NCBI GenBank assembly: GCA_002372175.1
Contig: DFIS01000035.1
Coordinates: forward strand, 17,814 to 81,813
Direction of reading: 5' to 3'
Source: Solobacterium sp. UBA3691
Lineage (GTDB): Bacteria > Bacillota_I > Bacilli_A > Erysipelotrichales > Erysipelotrichaceae
DNA length: 64,000 bases
Shown: one piece after another, positions 52,567 to 60,995 of the stretch
Layout of the letters: every line of letters begins with the position of its first letter
Numbering within the stretch: the stretch's first letter is position 1
The notes under the pieces: generated by a model
What the model was told of the DNA's origin: nothing
Database searches by the model: none
What the model saw: only the letters and a program-made list of their open reading frames with translations
Translations under genes and position numbers: made by a program

Positions 52567-53185
52567 ATCTATGGATGAGTGCGGAGAGCTGTACAAACAG
52601 CACGCCGGTAAAGTAGACGACAAGACACAGGAAGGCAAATATCGCAAAGCCGGCAGGCAATCCCCAGCGTGTAAAGCCATACCAGTCATTGGTGTACCGT
52701 CCTTCGCCAGCCCCGTTGATCAGGATATTGGAGAGATAACATACACCGTAGATAAACATCGGGATGACCGCCAGGATCTTCTCTCTGCCTGTAGGCACCT
52801 GTGTCTCCGTCAGGATGAACTCAGCTGCACAGAGCAGCGGGATAAACGCGTGGAACCAGAAGTTGGAGCCGACATACATCATCCGGTAGCCGAAGATCGG
52901 GCCAAGGAAAAAGACCACGACCAGGAAGGTCAGAAAGATCGTCGCAGCACCGGTATACTTCAGGAAGAACAGCAGTCTTTCATACCGGGGATCTCTGTAC
53001 AGAAACAGCCAGATACAGGCGATGACAGCGCAGAGCAGATTGGAGAGCACGGTATAGTACTTGAGACTCCAGATACCCCGGGAAGAGAATGTGCCGCCGC
53101 CGTGGAAGACCATGCGCAGCCAGGCGGTAAATGTGATGACAGCGATCAGGATATTGATGATCACACGTATTGATTCTTTGTTCAT
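52565..53185 (-). CDS. Pr6Pr-family six-helix membrane protein
   Basis: A 206-residue protein with six hydrophobic helices, and the family features WSLKYYTVLSNLLCAV and YVGSNFWFHAFIPLLCAAEF. The family (FAR-17a/AIG1-like in part) has no firm bacterial function; hydrolysis of lipid esters has been shown for eukaryotic relatives. It is transcribed alone. A Shine-Dalgarno-like GATATGAAC region precedes ATG 53185 only weakly. Confidence 0.75.
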   Translation of the reverse strand: MNKESIRVIINILIAVITFTAWLRMVFHGGGTFSSRGIWSLKYYTVLSNLLCAVIACIWLFLYRDPRYERLLFFLKYTGAATIFLTFLVVVFFLGPIFGYRMMYVGSNFWFHAFIPLLCAAEFILTETQVPTGREKILAVIPMFIYGVCYLSNILINGAGEGRYTNDWYGFTRWGLPAGFAIFAFLCLVVYFTGVLFVQLSALIHR

Positions 53186-53246
53186 ATCTTGAGTATATCA
53201 TGAAGGAAATACTGCTGCGGTAATATGAAAGATAACAGTCAGACAT

Positions 53247-53282
53247 GAAAAAAGGTGCAGTACAGATGTACCGCACCTTTTG
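53247..53282 (-). terminator. Terminator of the ABC ATPase operon
   Basis: AAAGGTGC-A-GTAC with GTAC-C-GCACCTTT (53250-53281, one mismatch) and an AGAT loop. Read on the minus strand, it ends in TTTTTT after the ABC ATPase gene. Confidence 0.8.
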
Positions 53283-53290
53283 TATCCCTG

Positions 53291-54496
53291 TTAGTCCAGA
53301 TATTCAAGATTCTTTCCGGTTGCCGGATCAAACATGTGAACGGCATTCGGAGCGAATGTGAACTTGACCGTAGAACCGATATCGAGAGAGTTATCGGCCA
53401 GATCCAGTGTAGGTACGATCACGATGCAGTCTCTGCCGAGAGTGTTCATGTGCAGATGCACGGAGGAACCCATCATTTCGGAGACTTCTACTTCACCGGT
53501 GATCGTTCCGCCTTCGACTTCACCAAGGGTGATGTGCTCAGGGCGGACACCGATCTGGATATCCTGTTCACCGATATTGTGAGCCTTGAGACGTTCCTGC
53601 TTGTCTTCGGATACAACGATCGTTGCATTGCCTACCTGTACAGCATACTTGCCGTCTTTCTTGACCAGCTTGCCGTCAAACATGTTCATCTGAGGCATGC
53701 CGATGAAGCCGGCTACGAAGGTGTTTACAGGCTTGTTGAAGACTTCCTGAGGTGTACCGATCTGCTGAACTTCACCGTCTTTCATGATGACGATACGGTC
53801 ACCTAAGGTCATGGCTTCCGTCTGGTCATGTGTGACGTAGATGAAGGTCGTGTTGATACGGTGTCTGAGCTTGATGATCTCAGCACGCATCTGGTTTCTC
53901 AACTTGGCGTCGAGGTTGGACAGAGGTTCGTCCATCAGCAGTACCTTCGGCTCACGGACGATAGCACGTCCGATTGCTACACGCTGTCTCTGACCGCCGG
54001 AGAGTGCCTTCGGCTTACGTTCGAGATACTGTGTGATGCCGAGGATCTCGGCAGCTTCATTAACGCGGCGGTCGATCTCAGCCTTCGGGACTTTTCTGAG
54101 CTTCAGAGGGAACTCGAGGTTCTGTCTGACTGTCATGTGCGGATACAGAGCATAGTTCTGGAATACCATCGCGATGTCTCTGTCTTTCGGCGCTACATCA
54201 TTGACCAGTCTGTCATCGATGCGGAGCTCACCTCTGGTGATCTCTTCAAGACCTGCGACCATTCTCAGGGTCGTGGACTTACCGCAGCCGGAAGGTCCTA
54301 CCAGGACGATAAATTCCTTGTCTGCGATCTCCAGGTTGAAGTCATCAACAGCGACGACACCTTCATCGGTGACCTTCAGTTTGTAGGTCTTTTCCTCTGC
54401 AGGCTCTTCATCCTTCTTCGTCTTTTTCTTCTTCTTTGCCTCGTTTTCGGTGTTTGGATAGATCTTCTGGATGCCTTTCAGTGATACTTTTGCCAT
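53291..54496 (-). CDS. Sugar ABC transporter ATPase, MsmX/UgpC type, with Lys-rich insertion
   Basis: A 401-residue ATPase that powers carbohydrate ABC importers. Walker A GPSGCGKST, Q-loop FQNYALYPHMT, signature LSGGQRQRVAIGRA, Walker B VLLMDEPLSNLD and switch His in VTHDQTEAM are all present, followed by the regulatory TOBE/OB domain (about 255-400). An unusual stretch at about residues 16-40 (NEAKKKKKTKKDEEPAEEKT) lengthens the N-terminal strand pair that normally reads directly into the Walker A region. ATG 54496 has AAAGGGG upstream. The fructan-type ABC operon nearby (57325-60921) has no ATPase of its own, so this gene probably serves it and perhaps other importers. Confidence 0.92.
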   Translation of the reverse strand: MAKVSLKGIQKIYPNTENEAKKKKKTKKDEEPAEEKTYKLKVTDEGVVAVDDFNLEIADKEFIVLVGPSGCGKSTTLRMVAGLEEITRGELRIDDRLVNDVAPKDRDIAMVFQNYALYPHMTVRQNLEFPLKLRKVPKAEIDRRVNEAAEILGITQYLERKPKALSGGQRQRVAIGRAIVREPKVLLMDEPLSNLDAKLRNQMRAEIIKLRHRINTTFIYVTHDQTEAMTLGDRIVIMKDGEVQQIGTPQEVFNKPVNTFVAGFIGMPQMNMFDGKLVKKDGKYAVQVGNATIVVSEDKQERLKAHNIGEQDIQIGVRPEHITLGEVEGGTITGEVEVSEMMGSSVHLHMNTLGRDCIVIVPTLDLADNSLDIGSTVKFTFAPNAVHMFDPATGKNLEYLD

Positions 54497-54632
54497 AAAA
54501 TGTTTTGCCCCTTTCCTATAACTGAAAGAATTATGAAGCCGTGACCGGATAATATCGAACAGGTCCCGACTTACTGGCACGGTCTTTCACCGTTACAGCC
54601 TTTCTGAGTTTCCCGTATACGCGGGAATACAG

Positions 54633-55349
54633 TTATTGCTCTGCATCTAACAGATACAGAATGTAGTTCAGGCATTCCTCCTGCCTGGGGGAGTTGGCGA
54701 TAATCGCTATATACAGGTTTTCCGTGATACCGGCATTGCGGAAGATCGGGAAACCGGAAGCGTCGACGGCGTTGGCAGCTGTCTCTGTGACAGAGGAGTA
54801 TGTTTCGGATTCGCCGAGACTGTATTCCACGGCATTGTCTTCAACGATCACCTGGTTGGAGACCAGATACGGCTGCAGTTCTACGTATGCGCTGAGATCC
54901 AGCAGGAAGCCGCTCTCGGACATCTGCCGGTATGCCTCGCCGTTCATCACAACGAGATCCATCTGCTTCGCGCTGATCGCACCCAGGACCTTGATCTTGG
55001 AGGCATAGGCGTACTGGTGGTTTTCACCCGACGGTTCATCCGAGATATACAGATCTCTGTATACAAGAACGGTATATTTCTTCGGTGCTCTCTGTGTGAA
55101 GGTGATATAGCCGTCGGTCAGCTTGTGATCAAGCATTTCCCCGAAGGAGACATTTTCCCACCCGGCATAGAGAACAGGCTGTTTTTTTACAGCGTTGCCT
55201 ACCAGTGTCGTGATCAGCACGATCAGTGCCACGGCAGCGGTAAACAGCGGGAGTTTGTAATATGTGCAGATATAGCTGACCTTTTCGCCGAAGGTCATCT
55301 TACGGAAGGCTTCCCGTACTTCTCTGCGTTCTTTTGCGGACCCTCTCAT
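54633..55349 (-). CDS. Single-helix anchored protein of unknown function in the YesL operon
   Basis: A 238-residue protein with a cytoplasmic basic N-terminus, one membrane helix (LFTAAVALIVLITTLVGNAV, about 33-52) and an extracytoplasmic domain of about 180 residues. The pattern KVLGAISAKQMDLVVMNGEA with the following helices recalls the periplasmic-binding-type lobes of some sugar-ABC accessory proteins, but the family is unnamed to me. It overlaps the YesL gene by 4 nt (ATGA), and such pairs are common beside LplB/YtcP-type transporters. A role in the sensing or assembly of the importer is inference. Confidence 0.6.
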   Translation of the reverse strand: MRGSAKERREVREAFRKMTFGEKVSYICTYYKLPLFTAAVALIVLITTLVGNAVKKQPVLYAGWENVSFGEMLDHKLTDGYITFTQRAPKKYTVLVYRDLYISDEPSGENHQYAYASKIKVLGAISAKQMDLVVMNGEAYRQMSESGFLLDLSAYVELQPYLVSNQVIVEDNAVEYSLGESETYSSVTETAANAVDASGFPIFRNAGITENLYIAIIANSPRQEECLNYILYLLDAEQ

Positions 55350-55978
55350 TCTGCTTCCTCATAGTTCAGCGTCCGGAAGACACTGATCAGCAGATAGGAC
55401 GACAGCAGTGCGCACAGTCCTTCGCCGAAGATGATCAGCGGGGTGAAGATCACGACGACGGCATAGAACATCGCAAAGTGGATGGCGAATACCAGGATCG
55501 TACAGAAGAGATACCGCAGACCGATCAGCAGTGAGTTGATCAGCATCGCTCTGTCTGTATTTGCGTACCGCGCGATCAGCGGGTAGACATAGATCAGTAC
55601 GATCGTATAGACGACAGCGGCAGCGATCAGCAGGGCAAGATTCAGCGTCCACATGATGGCAGGAATACCGGTGGAGGATGCCCGCAGATGCCATGTGATA
55701 TAGCCGCCTGCCGCCAGCAGGATGCCGATCACGAGCATCAGCAGCCAGATCCTTGTGGCCTGTTTGAAGTTTGCACGGAATGCCCTGAAGAACTCCTTGG
55801 TCAGTGTCTCTTCTTTCCCGTCGGCGATCTTCAGCGTGACTGTATACAGGGCTGCTGTAGAAGCACCGGCTGTAAATACCGGCAGGCTGCAGATAAACCA
55901 CAGCATATTCAGCCAGCAGCTCCAGGTCAGTTTCAGAAATACCTGACTGAAGCGGCTTTCGTAGGAAAAGAAGTTCAT
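55346..55978 (-). CDS. YesL-like DUF624 membrane protein
   Basis: A 210-residue protein with about five membrane helices. The DUF624 start (FSQVFLKLTWSCWLNMLWFICSLPV) and the GASTAALYTVTLKIADGKEE motif are complete. Such proteins sit beside polysaccharide ABC importers in Bacillota (as yesL does in the Bacillus rhamnogalacturonan locus); the molecular role is not known. ATG 55978 has GGAGG 5 nt upstream. It lies 13 nt after the LacI regulator stop, in one minus-strand operon. Confidence 0.85.
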   Translation of the reverse strand: MNFFSYESRFSQVFLKLTWSCWLNMLWFICSLPVFTAGASTAALYTVTLKIADGKEETLTKEFFRAFRANFKQATRIWLLMLVIGILLAAGGYITWHLRASSTGIPAIMWTLNLALLIAAAVVYTIVLIYVYPLIARYANTDRAMLINSLLIGLRYLFCTILVFAIHFAMFYAVVVIFTPLIIFGEGLCALLSSYLLISVFRTLNYEEAE

Positions 55979-55991
55979 AATGCCTCCGATC

Positions 55992-57047
55992 TCAGAATTC
56001 TGTAGAATCTCTCAGAACAAGATCTGTTTCACAATAGATGACGCGGTAGTCCATGTTCGGTTCATTGATCCTGGACATCAGCAGGTGAAGGGCTGAATAG
56101 GACATGACCTGTGAGTGGATATGCACACTGGACAGCGGCGGATAGAAGATACGGGATTCGTGCGTATCATCAAAGCCGAGGAAGCGTACTTTCTGCAGCA
56201 GCTTTCGGTCTTTCTGGGCCAGCAGCTGCATCGCATCGATGGCACTGAAGTCATTGGTGCAGATAAAGGCATCGGGATACTCCTCAAGAGCATCGAGTTT
56301 ATCCGCCAGGGAATCGATGTCGTTGTCTGTGGTCTTCAGCACGAAGCGTTCTTCCACCGGGATATTCCTCATCAGCATGGCCATGCGGAAGGCACTGTAG
56401 CGTTCATAGAAGGACTGGCAGTGACCGTAATCTCCGATGAAGCCGATCTTTGTAAGTCTTTTGTCCAGAAGTGAATTGACAAAGGAAGTGATCTCTGTCG
56501 TGTTGTTCATCATCAGGATATCAGCGGCCAGCTTCTTTCCTGTACGGTGTACCGGGGCATCGACAAACAATACCGGCAGGCCAACCGAGCAGATCAGCTC
56601 ACTGTAGTTCCAGTCGAATACTTCGAGGCAGATGATGCCCTTGACCCGTTCCCTGATGAAAGTGTGGGGAAGGGTTCCTGTACGCAGGTTTTCGGAGCTG
56701 ATCCTGTGTGTTGACAGGGAATAGCCCATCTCTGCGATCTCCTGATGAAATCTGTCAAGGAACATGGAGGCAAAGTGACTGTTTGCCAGATATCCTGTTG
56801 TCAGCATGGCGATCTCACCGGCATATTCAGGTGCGCGGTGCTCGGATGCCTGCTTTTCGATGTTGGTCATTGCGGCAACGTACGAGAACTGCTTGTATCC
56901 CATCTCGACGGCTTTCTGAAGAATTCTGTTACGCGTGCTGTCAGCGATTCCTTCGGCATTGTTAATGGCCTTGGAAACGGTGTTTCGCGATATACCGAGT
57001 TCATCCGCAATATCCTGGATTGTGACTTTTCTGTTGTTCATCTGCAA
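55992..57047 (-). CDS. LacI-family transcriptional regulator
   Basis: A 351-residue repressor. The N-terminal helix-turn-helix is VTIQDIADELGISRNTVSKA followed by the hinge region, and the C-terminal two-lobed sensor carries FICTNDFSAIDAMQLLAQKD. It is divergent from the fructan operon at 57325, with the LacI-type operators in between, so it should sense a fructose-containing sugar or its phosphate and control both directions. An SD (CGGAG) precedes ATG 57047; a second ATG two codons on is possible. It is followed by the YesL, anchored protein and ABC ATPase genes. Confidence 0.9.
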   Translation of the reverse strand: MQMNNRKVTIQDIADELGISRNTVSKAINNAEGIADSTRNRILQKAVEMGYKQFSYVAAMTNIEKQASEHRAPEYAGEIAMLTTGYLANSHFASMFLDRFHQEIAEMGYSLSTHRISSENLRTGTLPHTFIRERVKGIICLEVFDWNYSELICSVGLPVLFVDAPVHRTGKKLAADILMMNNTTEITSFVNSLLDKRLTKIGFIGDYGHCQSFYERYSAFRMAMLMRNIPVEERFVLKTTDNDIDSLADKLDALEEYPDAFICTNDFSAIDAMQLLAQKDRKLLQKVRFLGFDDTHESRIFYPPLSSVHIHSQVMSYSALHLLMSRINEPNMDYRVIYCETDLVLRDSTEF

Positions 57048-57060
57048 TACTCCGTTTCAG

Positions 57061-57116
57061 TTTGTTATTTGCGTAATAATACCAACAATATATCATTGCT
57101 GTTTGCAAATAACAAA
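57061..57116 (-). promoter_or_regulatory. lacI-family gene promoter flanked by a 12-bp inverted repeat
   Basis: TTTGTTATTTGC (57061-57072) and GCAAATAACAAA (57105-57116) are perfect inverted copies 32 bp apart. On the minus strand a -35 TTGTTA (57115-57110) and -10 TATATT (57092-57087) are separated by 17 nt, so one arm covers the -35 and the other lies just after the start site. This suggests autoregulation by the repressor. Confidence 0.55.
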
Positions 57117-57184
57117 TTCAGCAAAAGGTTCAAGATGACAACTTTAATATTATAGTGGCAATGCACAAAAATCAACACTTAAAG

Positions 57185-57236
57185 TGTGCAAATGCACATT
57201 CTTCGTGTTGACTCAAATGTGTGCAAATGCTACTAT
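57185..57236 (+). promoter_or_regulatory. Sigma-A promoter of the fructan operon with two LacI-type operators
   Basis: -35 TTGACT (57208-57213) and -10 TACTAT (57231-57236) have 17-nt spacing. Operator 1, TGTGCAAATGCACA (57185-57198), has perfect 6-bp arms; operator 2, TGTGCAAATGCTAC (57220-57233), shares its first 11 bases and lies between -35 and -10, starting 35 bp after the first. A third partial copy (AATGCACA) is at 57160-57167. Repressor binding would block the promoter directly. Confidence 0.7.
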
Positions 57237-57258
57237 TCTTTTGTCTTGAACAGCTGTA

Positions 57259-57272
57259 TGGAAGCGATTACA
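57259..57272. promoter_or_regulatory. CcpA-type cre box downstream of the fructan promoter
   Basis: TGGAAGCGATTACA matches the cre consensus at all but the third position. It lies about 17-30 nt after the predicted start site, where CcpA binding blocks elongation. Confidence 0.65.
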
Positions 57273-57324
57273 TCACCGGCCGTACATGTACGCACCGTAC
57301 AGAATGTTCCAAAGGAGGAATTCA

Positions 57325-58266
57325 ATGGGAAAAGCTTCTGGTAATGCAGTGGCTAAAGCACCCGGCAGATCACTGCACAATACCTGGGTCTACATGACTC
57401 AGCATTGGCAGCTTTATTTGATCTTCATCATGCCTGCTTTCCTGCTGACCATCATCTTCAGGTATATCCCTATGGGCGGTGTTCTGATTGCATTTATGGA
57501 ATATAACCCGATCAGAGGCATTCTTGGCAGTGAATGGGTAGGAATGGATCACTTTGCACGATTCCTTTCTTCCCCGGATTTCATGACTTATCTGATGAAT
57601 ACACTGAAACTGAGTGTCTTCGGCCTGCTGTGGGGATTCCCTATTCCGATTCTTCTTGCTTTCCTGCTGAACCGTGTTCTCAGCTCGAAAACCAAGCAGA
57701 AGATCCAGCTGGTTCTGTATATGCCGAACTTTATCTCGGTCATCGTCCTCTGCGGTATTGTCCGCATCATGCTGTCTCCGACAGGAATGATCAATTCCCT
57801 GTTTGGAACACAGACAAACTTCATGACGATGCCTTCGGCGTTCAGAACGATCTACATCGCTTCCGGTATCTGGCAGGGTGCAGGATGGGCTTCCATCATT
57901 TACACGGCAGCACTGTCCAATGCAAGTAAGGAACTGAAAGAAGCGGCAGTCATCGACGGTGCCAACATCATTCAGCAGATCAAGGCTGTTGAATGGCCGG
58001 CGATCAAGGATACCGTACTGATCCAGTTCATCATGTCAGTCGGTAACATCATGAGCGTTGGCTTTGAAAAGGCATATGCTCTGCAGACAGACATGAACAT
58101 GGCTACTTCCGAGATCATTTCTACCTATGTGTATAAGAAAGGTCTTCTGGATGGTGACTATGGTTTCTCAACGGCCGTCGGTCTGTTTAACACAGTGATC
58201 AATGTCATTCTTCTGATTTCCATGAACAAGATCGTTCAGAGTCTGAATGAAGGAAAGGGCATCTGA
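57325..58266 (+). CDS. Carbohydrate ABC transporter permease, LplB/YteP type
   Basis: A 313-residue inner-membrane permease with six helices. The EAA loop that contacts the ATPase is ELKEAAVIDGANIIQQIKAVEW. The N-terminal segment WQLYLIFIMPAFLLTIIFRY and YIPMGGVLIAFMEYNP is typical for the LplB/YteP group that imports oligosaccharides with a large lipoprotein-binding partner. ATG 57325 is set by AAAGGAGG; the open frame begins 39 nt earlier. It is the first gene of the operon behind the LacI operators and cre. Confidence 0.9.
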   Translation: MGKASGNAVAKAPGRSLHNTWVYMTQHWQLYLIFIMPAFLLTIIFRYIPMGGVLIAFMEYNPIRGILGSEWVGMDHFARFLSSPDFMTYLMNTLKLSVFGLLWGFPIPILLAFLLNRVLSSKTKQKIQLVLYMPNFISVIVLCGIVRIMLSPTGMINSLFGTQTNFMTMPSAFRTIYIASGIWQGAGWASIIYTAALSNASKELKEAAVIDGANIIQQIKAVEWPAIKDTVLIQFIMSVGNIMSVGFEKAYALQTDMNMATSEIISTYVYKKGLLDGDYGFSTAVGLFNTVINVILLISMNKIVQSLNEGKGI

Positions 58267-58283
58267 GGACAGGGAGAATTACT

Positions 58284-59189
58284 ATGGCTGAAAAGAAGAA
58301 AAGTGAGTTTTCCAAGTATCCGACAGAAGATAAGGTCATCCTTATCGGCGGTTACATCATTCTCGGACTGTTCGTGGTAGCGATCATCCTGCCGATGATC
58401 TATATCATCCTGGCTTCGTTCATCGATCCGATCACTCTGCAGAACAAAGGTCTGACATTTGACTTCAGTAAATGGACACTGACAGCGTATGAGCGTGTTA
58501 TGTCGAACGCCCAGATCTGGGTCGGTTTCCGCAATGCATTGCTGTATTCCGTGCTGTTTACCGGTCTGTCTGTCGTTGTTACACTGCTGGCAGCGTATCC
58601 GATGTCACGTCCTGATTTCAAGGGCAAAGGTTTCTTCAATACTCTGTTCGTGATCACGATGTTCTTCGGCGGCGGTCTGATTCCGACATACCTGCTGATC
58701 TCAAGACTCGGCATGCTTGATACGATCTGGGCGATCCTGCTTCCCGGTGCCTTCAGCGTCTGGAACATGATCATTGCCAGAACGTACTACATGGGCATTC
58801 CGCGTGATCTGCAGGAAGCTTCCGAGATCGACGGTGCCGATGAAATGGTGTATTTCTTCCAGATCCTTCTGCCGGTATGTACACCGATCATCGCAACGAT
58901 CGCAATGTGGCAGTTTGTCGGTATGTGGAACAGTTACTTTGACGCAATGATCTATCTGAACAGTGCTTCAAAGCAGCCTCTGCAGCTCGTTCTCCGTTCG
59001 ATCCTGATCCAGAACCAGCCGGAAGCCGGCATGGTGGCTGACATGCAGAGTACCGCAGAACGTGCGCGTTTGGCTGAACTGCTGAAATACGCGACGATCA
59101 TTATTTCAAGCCTTCCGCTGATGATTCTGTATCCGTTCTTCCAGAAATACTTCGATAACGGAATCATGGCAGGCGCAATCAAGGGATAA
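58284..59189 (+). CDS. Carbohydrate ABC transporter permease, YtcP type
   Basis: A 301-residue permease and partner of the previous one. The EAA loop is DLQEASEIDGADEMVYFFQI, and the segment FFGGGLIPTYLLISRLGMLD is typical for YtcP. It begins 17 nt after the first permease, with ACAGGGAGAA as ribosome site. Together with the binding protein and the ATPase at 53291, a complete importer is encoded. Confidence 0.9.
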   Translation: MAEKKKSEFSKYPTEDKVILIGGYIILGLFVVAIILPMIYIILASFIDPITLQNKGLTFDFSKWTLTAYERVMSNAQIWVGFRNALLYSVLFTGLSVVVTLLAAYPMSRPDFKGKGFFNTLFVITMFFGGGLIPTYLLISRLGMLDTIWAILLPGAFSVWNMIIARTYYMGIPRDLQEASEIDGADEMVYFFQILLPVCTPIIATIAMWQFVGMWNSYFDAMIYLNSASKQPLQLVLRSILIQNQPEAGMVADMQSTAERARLAELLKYATIIISSLPLMILYPFFQKYFDNGIMAGAIKG

Positions 59190-59220
59190 CTCTATTTTGT
59201 AAAAATATAGGAGATAAGAA

Positions 59221-60921
59221 ATGTCAAATTTATTCAATCACTTTAAGAAAGGGGCTACAGTTGCCCTGACACTCACGATGTCAGCGGTTCTGCTCGCCGG
59301 CTGCTCAGGCAGTGGCGGCGGTGCTGCTGCAGGCGGCAAGGGTCTCGAGGTTGACCCTGCTGAGGTTGCACTTCCTTTAAAGGAGACAGCGACGATCAAC
59401 GGTTTGACCAGCTACCCGGTCGGTACGGAATCCAACCCGAACAACCGTACGATCTTCAAGCGTCTGGAAGAGGAAACAAATGTTCATGTTGAATGGAGAA
59501 CGATCCAGAGCGACCAGTGGGGCGATAAGATCTCACTTGAAATGGCTAACGCAAAGACACTGCCTGAGTTTGTATTCAGCGCCGGATTCAATGATACCGA
59601 CCTGCTGAAGTATGCAAAGCAGGGTGTCATCATCAATCTGGAAGAGTACATCGACAAGTACATGCCTAACCTGCAGAAGGTCTTCGAGCAGGCTCCTGAA
59701 TACAGAACAATGTGCACGGATGCCGATGGTCATATCTGGGCACTGCCTTGGATCGAACAGCTTGGTTATGAAAAGACAGCGATTCAGACGATCGACAATA
59801 TGCCTTTCATCAACAAGGCTTGGCTCGACTTCCTCGGTCTGGAAATTCCGACAAATGTCGATGATTTCGAGAAGGTTCTGCTTGCTTTCCGTGACAACGC
59901 TGCTGACCTCAAGAAAGAGTTCAACATTGAGGGCGAAATTATCCCGATGTCCTTCATTATCAATGACGGCGGTCAGGATCCGATGGTTCTGATCAACGGC
60001 TTCGGTGAGGGTATTGGTGATCCTGATAAGGGCAGACACATTGCTGTTACCGATGACAAGAAGGTCATCTGCACAGCGACAACAGAAGGCTTCAAGAAGG
60101 GTCTTGCATGGCTGCACAAGCTGAATGAAGAAGGACTGATCGATCCTGATGCATTCACACAAGAGTGGAGCCAGTATGTTGCCAAGGGTAAGTCCGGACG
60201 TTACGGTGTATGCTTCTCCTGGGACGTTGCGAATATCGTTCAGATCTCCATGGATGATCTGATTGCCGGTAAAGGCTGGGTACCGCTGCCGATGCTGACA
60301 GCTGACACAAGAAACCTGACACCGCAGAACGGTTCCTTCACTTCCGGTTTTGACAGAGGACGCTGTGTCGTTACTGCTGCAGCGCAGAATCCTGCTCTGA
60401 TCTGCTCCTGGCTGGATAAGATGTATGATCCGTTCCAGTCTCCTCAGAACAACTGGGGTACCTACGGTGAAGATGATGACTTCGATATCTTCGAACTCAG
60501 CACAAATGCCAACGGTGAAAAGATGCTGAAGCACACATGGCTCGGCGATGCTTCCCCGGTTGAAGTACGTGAAGCTGAATCAGTCAACGGTCCTCTTGCG
60601 ATCCTCGACTCCTACTATGATGTCTATGTCACATGCCCGGATGATGCTCAGTACAGACTTGACTGGATCAAGGATATCTACACACCGGATATGAATTCGA
60701 AGTATGTCGTACCGAATGTCTTCATGACAACGGATGACACAAAGACGATCTCCAACCTGCAGGCTGATATCACAAAGCGTATCAACAATGCCAAGGCAGA
60801 CTGGATCATGAACGGATTCACAGATGCTGACTGGGATCAGTTACAGAAAGATCTGCAGGATTACAAGCTCAATGATTATCTGGCAATTTACCAGCATTAC
60901 GTTGACGAATACTACAAATAA
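59221..60921 (+). CDS. Extracellular solute-binding lipoprotein of the fructan-type ABC importer
   Basis: A 566-residue large binding protein (LplA-type). The signal peptide ends in the lipobox VLLAGC at about residues 24-29, followed by a glycine/serine spacer. The mature protein has the features of this group, NRTIFKRLEEETNVHVEW near the start and MSFIINDGGQDPMVLINGFG in the middle. It lies outside the cell on a lipid anchor and catches the oligosaccharide. The neighbouring GH32 enzyme suggests a fructan or sucrose-type ligand. Codon use is strongly biased, indicating high expression. Confidence 0.9.
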   Translation: MSNLFNHFKKGATVALTLTMSAVLLAGCSGSGGGAAAGGKGLEVDPAEVALPLKETATINGLTSYPVGTESNPNNRTIFKRLEEETNVHVEWRTIQSDQWGDKISLEMANAKTLPEFVFSAGFNDTDLLKYAKQGVIINLEEYIDKYMPNLQKVFEQAPEYRTMCTDADGHIWALPWIEQLGYEKTAIQTIDNMPFINKAWLDFLGLEIPTNVDDFEKVLLAFRDNAADLKKEFNIEGEIIPMSFIINDGGQDPMVLINGFGEGIGDPDKGRHIAVTDDKKVICTATTEGFKKGLAWLHKLNEEGLIDPDAFTQEWSQYVAKGKSGRYGVCFSWDVANIVQISMDDLIAGKGWVPLPMLTADTRNLTPQNGSFTSGFDRGRCVVTAAAQNPALICSWLDKMYDPFQSPQNNWGTYGEDDDFDIFELSTNANGEKMLKHTWLGDASPVEVREAESVNGPLAILDSYYDVYVTCPDDAQYRLDWIKDIYTPDMNSKYVVPNVFMTTDDTKTISNLQADITKRINNAKADWIMNGFTDADWDQLQKDLQDYKLNDYLAIYQHYVDEYYK

Positions 60922-60930
60922 TGATTAACT

Positions 60931-60962
60931 GAGATATCCGCTCCTTACGGGGCGGATATCTC
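60931..60962 (+). other. Strong intergenic hairpin between binding protein and GH32 genes
   Basis: GAGATATCCGC (60931-60941) and GCGGATATCTC (60952-60962) form a perfect 11-bp stem without a T-run. Such hairpins after binding-protein genes protect the 3' end and raise the level of that message relative to downstream genes. Partial termination is the alternative. Confidence 0.6.
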
Positions 60963-60995
60963 ACACTTGCAGTGTATATTGCGCAGGGAGGAAAC

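Noticed and set aside
54610..54632. Hairpin TTCCCG/CGGGAA as terminator after the anchored-protein gene
   Set aside because: No T-run on the minus strand, and the ABC ATPase gene follows in the same direction; at most a processing or attenuating hairpin.
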